A stretch of 7,010 nucleotides of DNA from Candidatus Firestonebacteria bacterium RIFOXYA2_FULL_40_8 (lineage in GTDB: Bacteria; Oederibacteriota; D2-FULL-39-29), in the NCBI GenBank assembly GCA_001778355.1, contig MFGS01000016.1:1-7010 (forward strand), read 5' to 3'. Made by a program: the position numbers and the translations under genes. Positions within the stretch are counted from its first letter, which is position 1. Every line of letters starts with the position of its first letter. Positions 1-4,770 of the stretch are shown here, one piece after another. The notes below the pieces were generated by a model. It was not told the origin of the DNA. It did not search any database and was given only the letters and a program-made list of their open reading frames with translations.

Positions 1-1
1 G

Positions 2-328
2 CCGAAAATGGCTGTTATCAAAAAAGGTGAACATGGCTGTATCCTGATGTCGGATGCCTGGCACTTTCTGGCTCCCGCCTACCCTTTAGAATCTGTTTTT
101 GACCCTACCGGAGCCGGTGATTGTTTTGCCGGAGGATTTATGGGGTATATTTCTTCGGTAAGCAAGGTGACCGAGGAAGAGATAAAACGTGCTTTAATTT
201 TTGGAACGGTTACAGCATCCTACTCGGTTGAAGATTTTTCTATTAATAGATTTAATACGTTAACAATGGCGAAAATAAATGAAAGGTTCAGAAATATTAA
301 AAAGTTCACACACTTTGATGCTTTTTAA
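2..328 (+). CDS. PfkB/ribokinase-family carbohydrate kinase, C-terminal part
   Basis: The reading frame is open to the left edge, so the N-terminal two thirds or so of a typical 300-residue kinase lie outside the window. The visible part carries the PfkB signature 2, DPTGAGDCFAGGFMG (bases 101-145). The Asp of GAGD (119-121) is the expected catalytic base, and the GAG run forms the anion hole for phosphoryl transfer from ATP. Upstream, VIKKGEHGCIL fits the beta-strand before the nucleotide site. Downstream, the helix with TVTASYSVEDF fits the end of the fold. The family phosphorylates sugars or nucleosides in the cytoplasm. The substrate cannot be told, because the lid and sugar-binding residues are missing. 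The gene may share a transcript with the aminotransferase operon 63 bases downstream, since no terminator is visible between them. The family call is firm; the substrate is unknown. Confidence 0.9.
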   Translation, partial: PKMAVIKKGEHGCILMSDAWHFLAPAYPLESVFDPTGAGDCFAGGFMGYISSVSKVTEEEIKRALIFGTVTASYSVEDFSINRFNTLTMAKINERFRNIKKFTHFDAF

Positions 329-340
329 ATATTTTATCAG

Positions 341-372
341 TGGAATCCGATAGTTCTGGAATCTGTGGAATC
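341..372 (+). repeat. Three TGGAATC direct repeats in the spacer before the aminotransferase gene
   Basis: TGGAATC occurs exactly at 341-347, 357-363 and 366-372. The last two copies are 9 bases apart (TTCTGGAAT then CTGTGGAAT). The third copy also pairs with TTCCA at 376-380 in a small 5-bp stem with a 5-base loop (TGGAA 366-370). A GTG at 365 that could open the next gene lies inside this array, which argues against its use as a start. The role is unknown. The array resembles in period, though not in sequence, the repeats at the ends of two genes further on. Confidence 0.6.
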
Positions 373-379
373 GTTTTCC

Positions 380-387
380 AAAAAGGA
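380..387 (+). promoter_or_regulatory. Ribosome binding site for the aminotransferase ATG at 392
   Basis: AAAAAGGA ends five to six bases before the ATG at 392. The alternative in-frame GTG at 365 has only a weak CTGGA upstream, itself part of a TGGAATC repeat. This site is the main reason for choosing 392. Confidence 0.6.
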
Positions 388-391
388 TTAT

Positions 392-1576
392 ATGATATTT
401 GAACAGTCAAAAAGAATTAAAAGTTTGCCTCCGTATGCACTTGGTGCGGTTAAAAGCCTTATGCATGAAGAAAGAGCCAAAGGTATTGATGTCATCGACC
501 TTGGCATGGGAAATCCTGACAAGCCGACACCTCAGCATATAGTTGACAAACTCTGCGAAGTAGCGAGAGATCCTAAAGCTCACAGATATTCCGTTTCCAA
601 AGGACTCTCGGGACTAAGAAAGGCGGTTGCTTTCAGATATAAAGAGGATTTTAATATTGATTTAGACCCGGAGAAAGAAGTTATTGCAACTATAGGAGCA
701 AAGGAAGGAATTTCGCATCTCGCTATGGCGTTACTGGGAGACGGGGATCAAGCGTTGGTTCCTAATCCGACTTATCCGATTCATCTGTATTCAATAGTGA
801 TAGCAGGCGGGAAAGTCATCAGCATGCCTCTTTTAAAAGAGAATAATTTTATTATAGACCTGAATAAAATTAAAATGAGTCAGTATTCACCTAAACCAAA
901 AGTATTGCTTCTCAGTTATCCTCACAATCCGACCACGGCTACCGTTGATCTTAAGTTTTTTGAGGATGTTGTAGCCTTTGCAAAACAAGAAAATCTTGTT
1001 GTGATTCATGATTATGCTTATAAGGATTTGCATTTTGACGGTTATAAACCGCCGTCTTTCTTACAGGCTAAAGGCGCAAAAGACGTAGGAGTCGAGTTCT
1101 ATTCTTTAACTAAATCCTACAACATGGCCGGCTGGCGTATTGCCTTTTGTTTGGGTAATGAAAAAGTAATTTCTGATCTGGCAAAGTTGAAAGGTTATAT
1201 GGACTACGGTATATTTACTCCGATACAAGTAGCTGCTATTACGGCGTTAAAAGGGGATCAAAAATGTACTGCTGAAATTGCGGATGTCTATAGGGTAAGA
1301 CGGGATGTTTTAATCGACGGTCTGGCTAAAGCAGGCTGGAATATTCCTAAGCCAAATACTACTATGTTTATCTGGGCCGAGATTCCCGATAAGTTTAAAG
1401 CTATGGGTTCTGTGGAATTCAGTAAGCTTATACTGCGTGAGGGTGCTGTAACAGTTTCACCCGGAATTGGTTTTGGAGAATATGGAGAAGGCTACGTCAG
1501 ATTCGCACTTGTTGAAAATGAAGAAAGAATTAAACAAGCGGTACGCGGTATAAAAAAGGTGCTGGAAAGAAAATGA
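392..1576 (+). CDS. PLP-dependent aminotransferase, class I/II, AlaC-like
   Basis: A fold-type I aminotransferase of 394 residues, a normal length for the family. It would move an amino group between an amino acid and a 2-oxoacid in the cytoplasm. Visible landmarks, numbered from the ATG at 392: RIKSLPPY (8-15), the substrate-entry motif DLGMGNPD (36-43), YPHNPT with the cofactor-contacting Asn (about 176-181), HDYAY with the Asp that pairs with the pyridine nitrogen (D207), SLTKSYNMAGWR with the Schiff-base Lys (K241), and YVRFALVE with the carboxylate-binding Arg (R370). These strings resemble the AlaC/YfdZ alanine transaminase group most, with LL-diaminopimelate aminotransferase as a more distant alternative. 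An in-frame GTG at 365 would add nine residues but has a poor ribosome site. The stop overlaps the ferredoxin-subunit start by four bases, so it is probably translated together with the Vor subunits. This suggests that it feeds them a 2-oxoacid. The class is firm; the substrate is inferred. Confidence 0.93.
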   Translation: MIFEQSKRIKSLPPYALGAVKSLMHEERAKGIDVIDLGMGNPDKPTPQHIVDKLCEVARDPKAHRYSVSKGLSGLRKAVAFRYKEDFNIDLDPEKEVIATIGAKEGISHLAMALLGDGDQALVPNPTYPIHLYSIVIAGGKVISMPLLKENNFIIDLNKIKMSQYSPKPKVLLLSYPHNPTTATVDLKFFEDVVAFAKQENLVVIHDYAYKDLHFDGYKPPSFLQAKGAKDVGVEFYSLTKSYNMAGWRIAFCLGNEKVISDLAKLKGYMDYGIFTPIQVAAITALKGDQKCTAEIADVYRVRRDVLIDGLAKAGWNIPKPNTTMFIWAEIPDKFKAMGSVEFSKLILREGAVTVSPGIGFGEYGEGYVRFALVENEERIKQAVRGIKKVLERK

Positions 1577-1800
1577 ACAAGGGTCAAAAAGTAAATATCG
1601 AAAAAGAAAAATGTAAGAGTTGCGGCTATTGCATTCATTTTTGCAATAAAGGCAACCTTTCTTTGTCAAAAGCCGTAAATACCAGGGGCTATTTATATAT
1701 TGAATTTAATGACAAAGAGAACAAATGTAATTCCTGCGCTTTGTGCGCGCTTATGTGTCCTGAAGCGGCAATAGAGGTTTACAAGGAAGAGAAAAAATGA
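1573..1800 (+). CDS. 2-oxoacid:ferredoxin oxidoreductase delta subunit (2x[4Fe-4S] ferredoxin)
   Basis: A 75-residue protein with two CxxCxxCxxxC clusters, at C14/C17/C20/C24 and C52/C55/C58/C62. Each can ligate a [4Fe-4S] centre. In 2-oxoacid:ferredoxin oxidoreductases this small subunit passes electrons from the TPP/FeS core of the beta subunit to soluble ferredoxin. The second cluster ends in the usual C-P (C62-P63). The first ends C24-N25, without the Pro normally found there, so this cluster is slightly atypical but keeps all its ligands. The start overlaps the aminotransferase stop (ATGA), and the stop overlaps the alpha-subunit start in the same way, so all three are probably translationally coupled. 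Position and length, together with the alpha and beta genes behind it, make it the delta subunit rather than a free ferredoxin. Confidence 0.92.
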   Translation: MNKGQKVNIEKEKCKSCGYCIHFCNKGNLSLSKAVNTRGYLYIEFNDKENKCNSCALCALMCPEAAIEVYKEEKK

Positions 1801-2861
1801 ATAAAACGGGCAAAAAAATATTTATTAACGGAAACGAAGCAATTGCAGAAGCTGCAATTATTGCCGGCTGCAGATTCTATGCCGGCTATCCGATTACTCC
1901 TCAAAATCAAATACCCGAATATATGTCGTGGCGTATGCCGGAAGCAGGAGGGGTTTTTATACAGGCGGAGAGCGAACTGGCGGCTATTAATATGGTTTTT
2001 GGTGCATCTTTAACAGGTACACGTGCCATGACCAGTTCATCCAGTCCGGGGATTTCTCTCAAACAGGAAGGTATATCTTACATGGCCGGTTGTGAGCTGC
2101 CCGGTGTGATCGTAAATATGCAGCGCGGTGGACCGGGACTCGGGAACATTCAGGGTTCACAGGCGGATTATTTTCAGGCCACAAAAGGCGGGGGACACGG
2201 GGATTATAGAATGCCGGTACTTGCGCCTTCGACAATTCCTGAAGCTATAGAACATGTGATGACCGCTTTTGACCTGGCGGATATGTATAGAACTCCTGTT
2301 ATGCTTCTTTCTGACGGAATTCTCGGACAAATGATGGAAGCAGTGGAATTTCCGGTGTACAAATCAAAAAAGAAATTACCTGAAAAAGACTGGATCCTTG
2401 ACGGAGCTAAAAACAGAAAGCCAAGATCCGTATTTTCTTTAATGATGCAGAACCCTACGATACTGGAAAAGCATAATTACAAACTTGCGGAAAAATATAA
2501 AAAAATGGAAACAGAAGTTATTCATGAAACGTACCTGGCGGAAGATGCCGAAATACTGGTTTGTGCTTATGGCATAATGGGCAGGATTTGTAGAGGTGCA
2601 ATAGATATGGCACGAAAAGAAGGTGTCAAAGCAGGTTTATTCAGACCTGTAACTGTTTGGCCCTTTGCTTCTGAGGTTGTATCAAAACTCGGGAAAAAAG
2701 CTAAAAAAGTTCTTGTAGTAGAATTAAATCTCGGACAGATGGTTGAAGATATCCGGCTGGCAGTGGAAGATAATAAAAAAATATCCTTCTTTGGTAAACC
2801 TGGCGGGGCAGTTGCCACGAAAGAAGAAATATTTGCAAAAATAAAGGAATTAATAAAATGA
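1797..2861 (+). CDS. vorB: 2-oxoacid:ferredoxin oxidoreductase alpha subunit, VorB type
   Basis: The 354-residue alpha subunit of a ferredoxin-linked 2-oxoacid oxidoreductase, which decarboxylates a 2-oxoacid to acyl-CoA and CO2 in anaerobes. The N-terminal pyrimidine-binding half shows NGNEAIAEAAI (11-21), the YPITP motif (31-35) that runs into QNQIPEYM, QAESE (56-60) with acidic residues expected near the TPP aminopyrimidine, the TSSSSPGISL loop (79-88) and RGGPGLG (110-116). The C-terminal transketolase-like domain starts near residue 245 (EILVCAYGIMGR) and includes FRPVTVWPF. The wording around YPITPQNQIPEYM and KGGGHGDYR matches the 2-ketoisovalerate (VorB) branch better than the pyruvate or 2-oxoglutarate branches. 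Exact substrate preference remains an inference from family resemblance. It overlaps the genes on both sides by four bases. Confidence 0.93.
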   Translation: MNKTGKKIFINGNEAIAEAAIIAGCRFYAGYPITPQNQIPEYMSWRMPEAGGVFIQAESELAAINMVFGASLTGTRAMTSSSSPGISLKQEGISYMAGCELPGVIVNMQRGGPGLGNIQGSQADYFQATKGGGHGDYRMPVLAPSTIPEAIEHVMTAFDLADMYRTPVMLLSDGILGQMMEAVEFPVYKSKKKLPEKDWILDGAKNRKPRSVFSLMMQNPTILEKHNYKLAEKYKKMETEVIHETYLAEDAEILVCAYGIMGRICRGAIDMARKEGVKAGLFRPVTVWPFASEVVSKLGKKAKKVLVVELNLGQMVEDIRLAVEDNKKISFFGKPGGAVATKEEIFAKIKELIK

Positions 2862-3613
2862 AAGCAGTCTACACTAAACCAATAAGTCTGACCGAAACTG
2901 CTAACTCCTACTGTCCGGGGTGCGGACACGGGCTTGTTCACCGGCTCGTGGCTGAAGTTATAGATGAACTCGGGGTAAGAGAACGGACTATAGGGATAGC
3001 TCCTGTCGGGTGCGCTGTCTTTGCGTATGATTATTTTAATTTCGATGTGACCGAAGCGCCTCATGGAAGGCCTCCTGCTGTAGCTACCGCTATTAAACGC
3101 TGCCTGCCTGATAGGATTGTTTTTACATATCAGGGTGACGGTGATCTTGCGTCAATCGGAACTAATGAAATAATACACGCCGCTAATAGAGGGGAAAATA
3201 TTACAGTAATTTTTATTAACAACGCTGTTTATGGAATGACCGGCGGGCAGATGGCGCCCACCACATTAGAAGGAATGAAAACAACTACAACTACAAAAGG
3301 CAGAGATGTTAAGGTCGCAGGACATCCTTTAAGGGTCTCCGAGCTTCTTTCATCAATTGAAGGAGCGGTTTATATAGAACGTGTAACAGTAATTGATCCG
3401 GCAAATGTTATTAAAGCAAAAAAAGCAATTAAAAAAGCTTTCCAGAATCAGATAGATAAAAAAGGTTTTTCTTTTGTAGAAGTTCTATCCCCGTGTCCGA
3501 TCAACTGGGGACTAAAACCCTTGGACGCATTAAAGTTTATAAAAGAAAAGATGATGGAATATTTTAAATTAGGAGTGATTAAGGACAGCACGAACAGCAA
3601 AGAAAGCAAGTAA
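2858..3613 (+). CDS. vorA: 2-oxoacid:ferredoxin oxidoreductase beta subunit, TPP-binding (VorA type)
   Basis: A 251-residue beta subunit that carries TPP and a proximal iron-sulphur centre. Features in order: YCPGCGHG (18-25) with two of the cluster cysteines, the PVGC segment (C52), HGRPPAVATAIK (69-80), the TPP motif that opens with GDGD (93-96) and closes with NN (121-122), NNAVYGMTGGQ (121-131) and SPCP (211-214), which supplies a further Cys. Most relatives known to me read near PYGRD where this protein has TKGRD (146-150), a local difference from memory that would need an alignment. The last ten residues, KDSTNSKESK, are a low-complexity tail encoded by a 9-bp tandem repeat that continues past the stop, so the natural C-terminus may have been extended or replaced. 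The start overlaps the alpha stop (ATGA). The gamma subunit follows only after a 169-base spacer. Confidence 0.93.
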   Translation: MKAVYTKPISLTETANSYCPGCGHGLVHRLVAEVIDELGVRERTIGIAPVGCAVFAYDYFNFDVTEAPHGRPPAVATAIKRCLPDRIVFTYQGDGDLASIGTNEIIHAANRGENITVIFINNAVYGMTGGQMAPTTLEGMKTTTTTKGRDVKVAGHPLRVSELLSSIEGAVYIERVTVIDPANVIKAKKAIKKAFQNQIDKKGFSFVEVLSPCPINWGLKPLDALKFIKEKMMEYFKLGVIKDSTNSKESK

Positions 3614-3634
3614 AGCAAGGACAGTCAGTACAGT
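3581..3634 (+). repeat. Degenerate 9-bp tandem repeat across the vorA stop codon
   Basis: Six units of nine bases run without gaps: AAGGACAGC (3581), ACGAACAGC (3590), AAAGAAAGC (3599), AAGTAAAGC (3608), AAGGACAGT (3617) and CAGTACAGT (3626). The consensus is about AAGNACAGC. The vorA stop TAA (3611-3613) lies inside the fourth unit. Because nine is a multiple of three, the array keeps the reading frame, and it encodes the Ser/Lys-rich tail of VorA. Units agree at roughly six to eight positions. The simplest origin is old slippage followed by drift; function is unknown. Confidence 0.75.
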
Positions 3635-3667
3635 GGAAAAACCGAGTTAGTAATTATTAAATTATAC

Positions 3668-3720
3668 AATACCACATTAGAGTAGAACGTGAGTAACGTG
3701 CTAACGTGGAACGTTCTAAC
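3668..3720 (+). repeat. Spacer repeat block, copy 1, with AACGT units and inverted-repeat ends
   Basis: This 53-base block starts AATACCAC and ends TTCTAAC; a related block lies at 6626-6679, and the two look about 70% identical by eye. AACG recurs at 3686, 3695, 3703, 3710 and 3718, spaced 9, 8, 7 and 8 bases. TAGAACGT (3683-3690) and ACGTTCTA (3711-3718) form a perfect 8-bp inverted repeat around a 20-base loop. No T-run follows, so it does not look like an intrinsic terminator. TATACAAT at 3663-3670 just upstream could be a -10 element, but no matching -35 is visible. It lies between the beta and gamma genes of one enzyme. Confidence 0.7.
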
Positions 3721-3748
3721 GGATTAAATGTTGAAAAAAATCTGGCTA

Positions 3749-3780
3749 ATCTAACAATCTAAAGAGTTAAAGGTAGAAAG
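3749..3780 (+). repeat. Degenerate 8-bp tandem repeat that contains the gamma-subunit ribosome site
   Basis: Four units in a row: ATCTAACA (3749), ATCTAAAG (3757), AGTTAAAG (3765) and GTAGAAAG (3773). The AAAGG used as ribosome binding site for the gene at 3783 spans the join of the third and fourth units (3769-3773). The array is short and degenerate, so chance similarity in AT-rich sequence is possible. Confidence 0.4.
3769..3773 (+). promoter_or_regulatory. Ribosome binding site for the gamma subunit
   Basis: AAAGG lies nine bases before the ATG at 3783. Its presence shows that gamma is initiated independently of vorA, unlike the ATGA-coupled genes upstream. Confidence 0.6.
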
Positions 3781-3782
3781 CT

Positions 3783-4328
3783 ATGGAGAATAACGTTATC
3801 ATCTGCGGTAGCGGCGGGCAAGGCATACTTCTTGCCGGCACTGTGCTATGCCGTGCGGGGCTTCTGGAGGATAAATTTGTTACCTGGCTGCCTTCTTATG
3901 GTGCGGAAAAAAGGGGAGGACTTTCGTATTGCGCAGTAGTGATCTCTGATAAACCTATAGCCTCTCCGGTCATCGGGAGACCTGAGGTTATTATCGCGTT
4001 GGATAATATAGGTTTTGACAATTATGAAAACGTTCTTGCCGATAAAGGACTTGTTATCCTTAATTCATCTCTTATAAAAAGAGAAGTAAAACGAAAAGAC
4101 GCGGTAGTTTTAGGGATTGAAATAACCGAAATTGCAAGAGAGCTTGGTAACGCAAGAATAGCGAACATGCTGGCGATTGGAGTATATGCTGGAATATCTA
4201 AATCAGTAAAACTTGAGTCTATTATTGCAGCTATGGAAGGTGTCGCCTCCGAAAAATATAAAGAACTTGTTGCAGTAAATAAAAAAGCTATTGAAAAAGG
4301 TTATGAACTCGGAAAAAAGGAAAAGTAA
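3783..4328 (+). CDS. 2-oxoacid:acceptor oxidoreductase gamma subunit
   Basis: The 181-residue protein has the full length of the gamma domain found in pyruvate, 2-oxoisovalerate and 2-oxoglutarate ferredoxin oxidoreductases. Landmarks are the N-terminal glycine-rich GSGGQGILLAG (9-19), a Rossmann-like start, and PSYGAEKRGG (37-46), which in this family lies close to the CoA-binding region. VIIALDNIGFDNY (69-81) and RIANMLAIGVYAG follow as expected. It should complete the delta-alpha-beta-gamma enzyme. It stands 169 bases away from beta, across two kinds of repeat, so its expression could differ from that of the other subunits unless it is on one long transcript. Its own ribosome site (AAAGG at 3769) is good. 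The assignment to this enzyme rests on family and position. Confidence 0.92.
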   Translation: MENNVIICGSGGQGILLAGTVLCRAGLLEDKFVTWLPSYGAEKRGGLSYCAVVISDKPIASPVIGRPEVIIALDNIGFDNYENVLADKGLVILNSSLIKREVKRKDAVVLGIEITEIARELGNARIANMLAIGVYAGISKSVKLESIIAAMEGVASEKYKELVAVNKKAIEKGYELGKKEK

Positions 4329-4339
4329 ATATAGTTTGG

Positions 4340-4345
4340 AAAGGA
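4340..4345 (+). promoter_or_regulatory. Ribosome binding site that fixes the YjbQ-family start at 4351
   Basis: AAAGGA ends five bases before the ATG at 4351. The frame is open back to an ATG at 4291, but that ATG lies inside the gamma gene and would add 20 residues not typical of the family. Confidence 0.65.
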
Positions 4346-4350
4346 ACATC

Positions 4351-4770
4351 ATGCAAGTATGCACCGAAAAGCTAAAATTTAAGACGACCGGAAATTCGGA
4401 TATAAAAGATATTACAAATCTGATAGACCGGGCCATCCAGGATTGCGCGATGAACACAGGAACGGTGACAATATTTGTTCCTGGCGCTACAGGGGCGCTT
4501 ACTACTCTGGAGTATGAACCCGGACTGGTAACAGACCTGAAAGAGTTCATGGAAAAGATTATCCCGGAAATAGATAAATATAAACATAACGTTACCCATA
4601 ACGATAAAAACGGACATTCGCACGTCAGGGCATCCCTTCTTGGACCTTCGCTGGTAGTCCCTTTTACCGAGAAAAAACTTTTACTCGGGATATTCCAGCA
4701 TATAATATTTCTTGATTTTGACAACCGCGCCCGTGACAGGGAAATAATTCTTCAAATTATGGGTAAATAA
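4351..4770 (+). CDS. YjbQ-family (UPF0047) protein, possible secondary thiamine-phosphate synthase
   Basis: A 139-residue protein, the usual size for the YjbQ/UPF0047 family. Family features: an N-terminal beta-strand with FKTTGNSDIKDIT (10-22), VTIFVPGATGALTTLEYEPG (39-58) and a His-rich stretch HNVTHNDKNGHSHVRASLLG (79-98), where H83, H89 and H91 would be metal or active-site ligands. LLLGIFQHIIFLDFD (110-124) and the closing NRARDRE (125-131) follow. Members have been linked to weak thiamine-phosphate synthase activity, but the physiological role is uncertain. The first motif reads PGATGAL where other members have PHTTAAL-like forms; I believe a PG-type branch also exists. It lies between a subunit of a TPP-dependent enzyme and an ABC exporter, 22 bases after gamma, and its stop overlaps the next start (TAATG). 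A link to cofactor supply is inference. Confidence 0.88.
   Translation: MQVCTEKLKFKTTGNSDIKDITNLIDRAIQDCAMNTGTVTIFVPGATGALTTLEYEPGLVTDLKEFMEKIIPEIDKYKHNVTHNDKNGHSHVRASLLGPSLVVPFTEKKLLLGIFQHIIFLDFDNRARDREIILQIMGK

Noticed and set aside
366..380. Small hairpin TGGAA/TTCCA as a terminator of the kinase gene
   Set aside because: The stem is only 5 bp and it is followed by an A-run and a ribosome site rather than a T-run.
365..391. GTG start for the aminotransferase, nine codons upstream
   Set aside because: The GTG lies inside the TGGAATC repeat with a poor ribosome site, while the ATG at 392 has AAAAAGGA at good spacing. It cannot be fully excluded.
2567..3064. 165-codon open frame on the - strand
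   Set aside because: It lies antisense to the well-supported alpha and beta subunit genes, has no ribosome site or recognisable motif, and fits a shadow of their codon bias.
3663..3670. TATACAAT as the -10 box of a promoter for gamma
   Set aside because: No -35-like hexamer lies 16-18 bases upstream, and such strings are common in AT-rich spacers.
3668..3720. CRISPR array or insertion sequence
   Set aside because: Units are 7-9 bases with no spacers of constant length, and there is no transposase or cas gene in the window.
3728..3754. Eight-codon open frame MLKKIWLI as a possible leader peptide for an attenuator
   Set aside because: It has Leu and Ile codons and a GGA upstream, but no terminator hairpin with a T-run follows before gamma. 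An eight-codon frame is expected by chance.
4291..4350. Longer start for the YjbQ-family gene inside the gamma gene
   Set aside because: It would add 20 charged residues with no family match; the ATG at 4351 has AAAGGA at good spacing and gives the normal family length.
4203..4724. 173-codon open frame on the - strand
   Set aside because: It covers the end of gamma and most of the YjbQ gene, both clear family members; its product is a low-complexity Phe/Ser-rich string with no motif.
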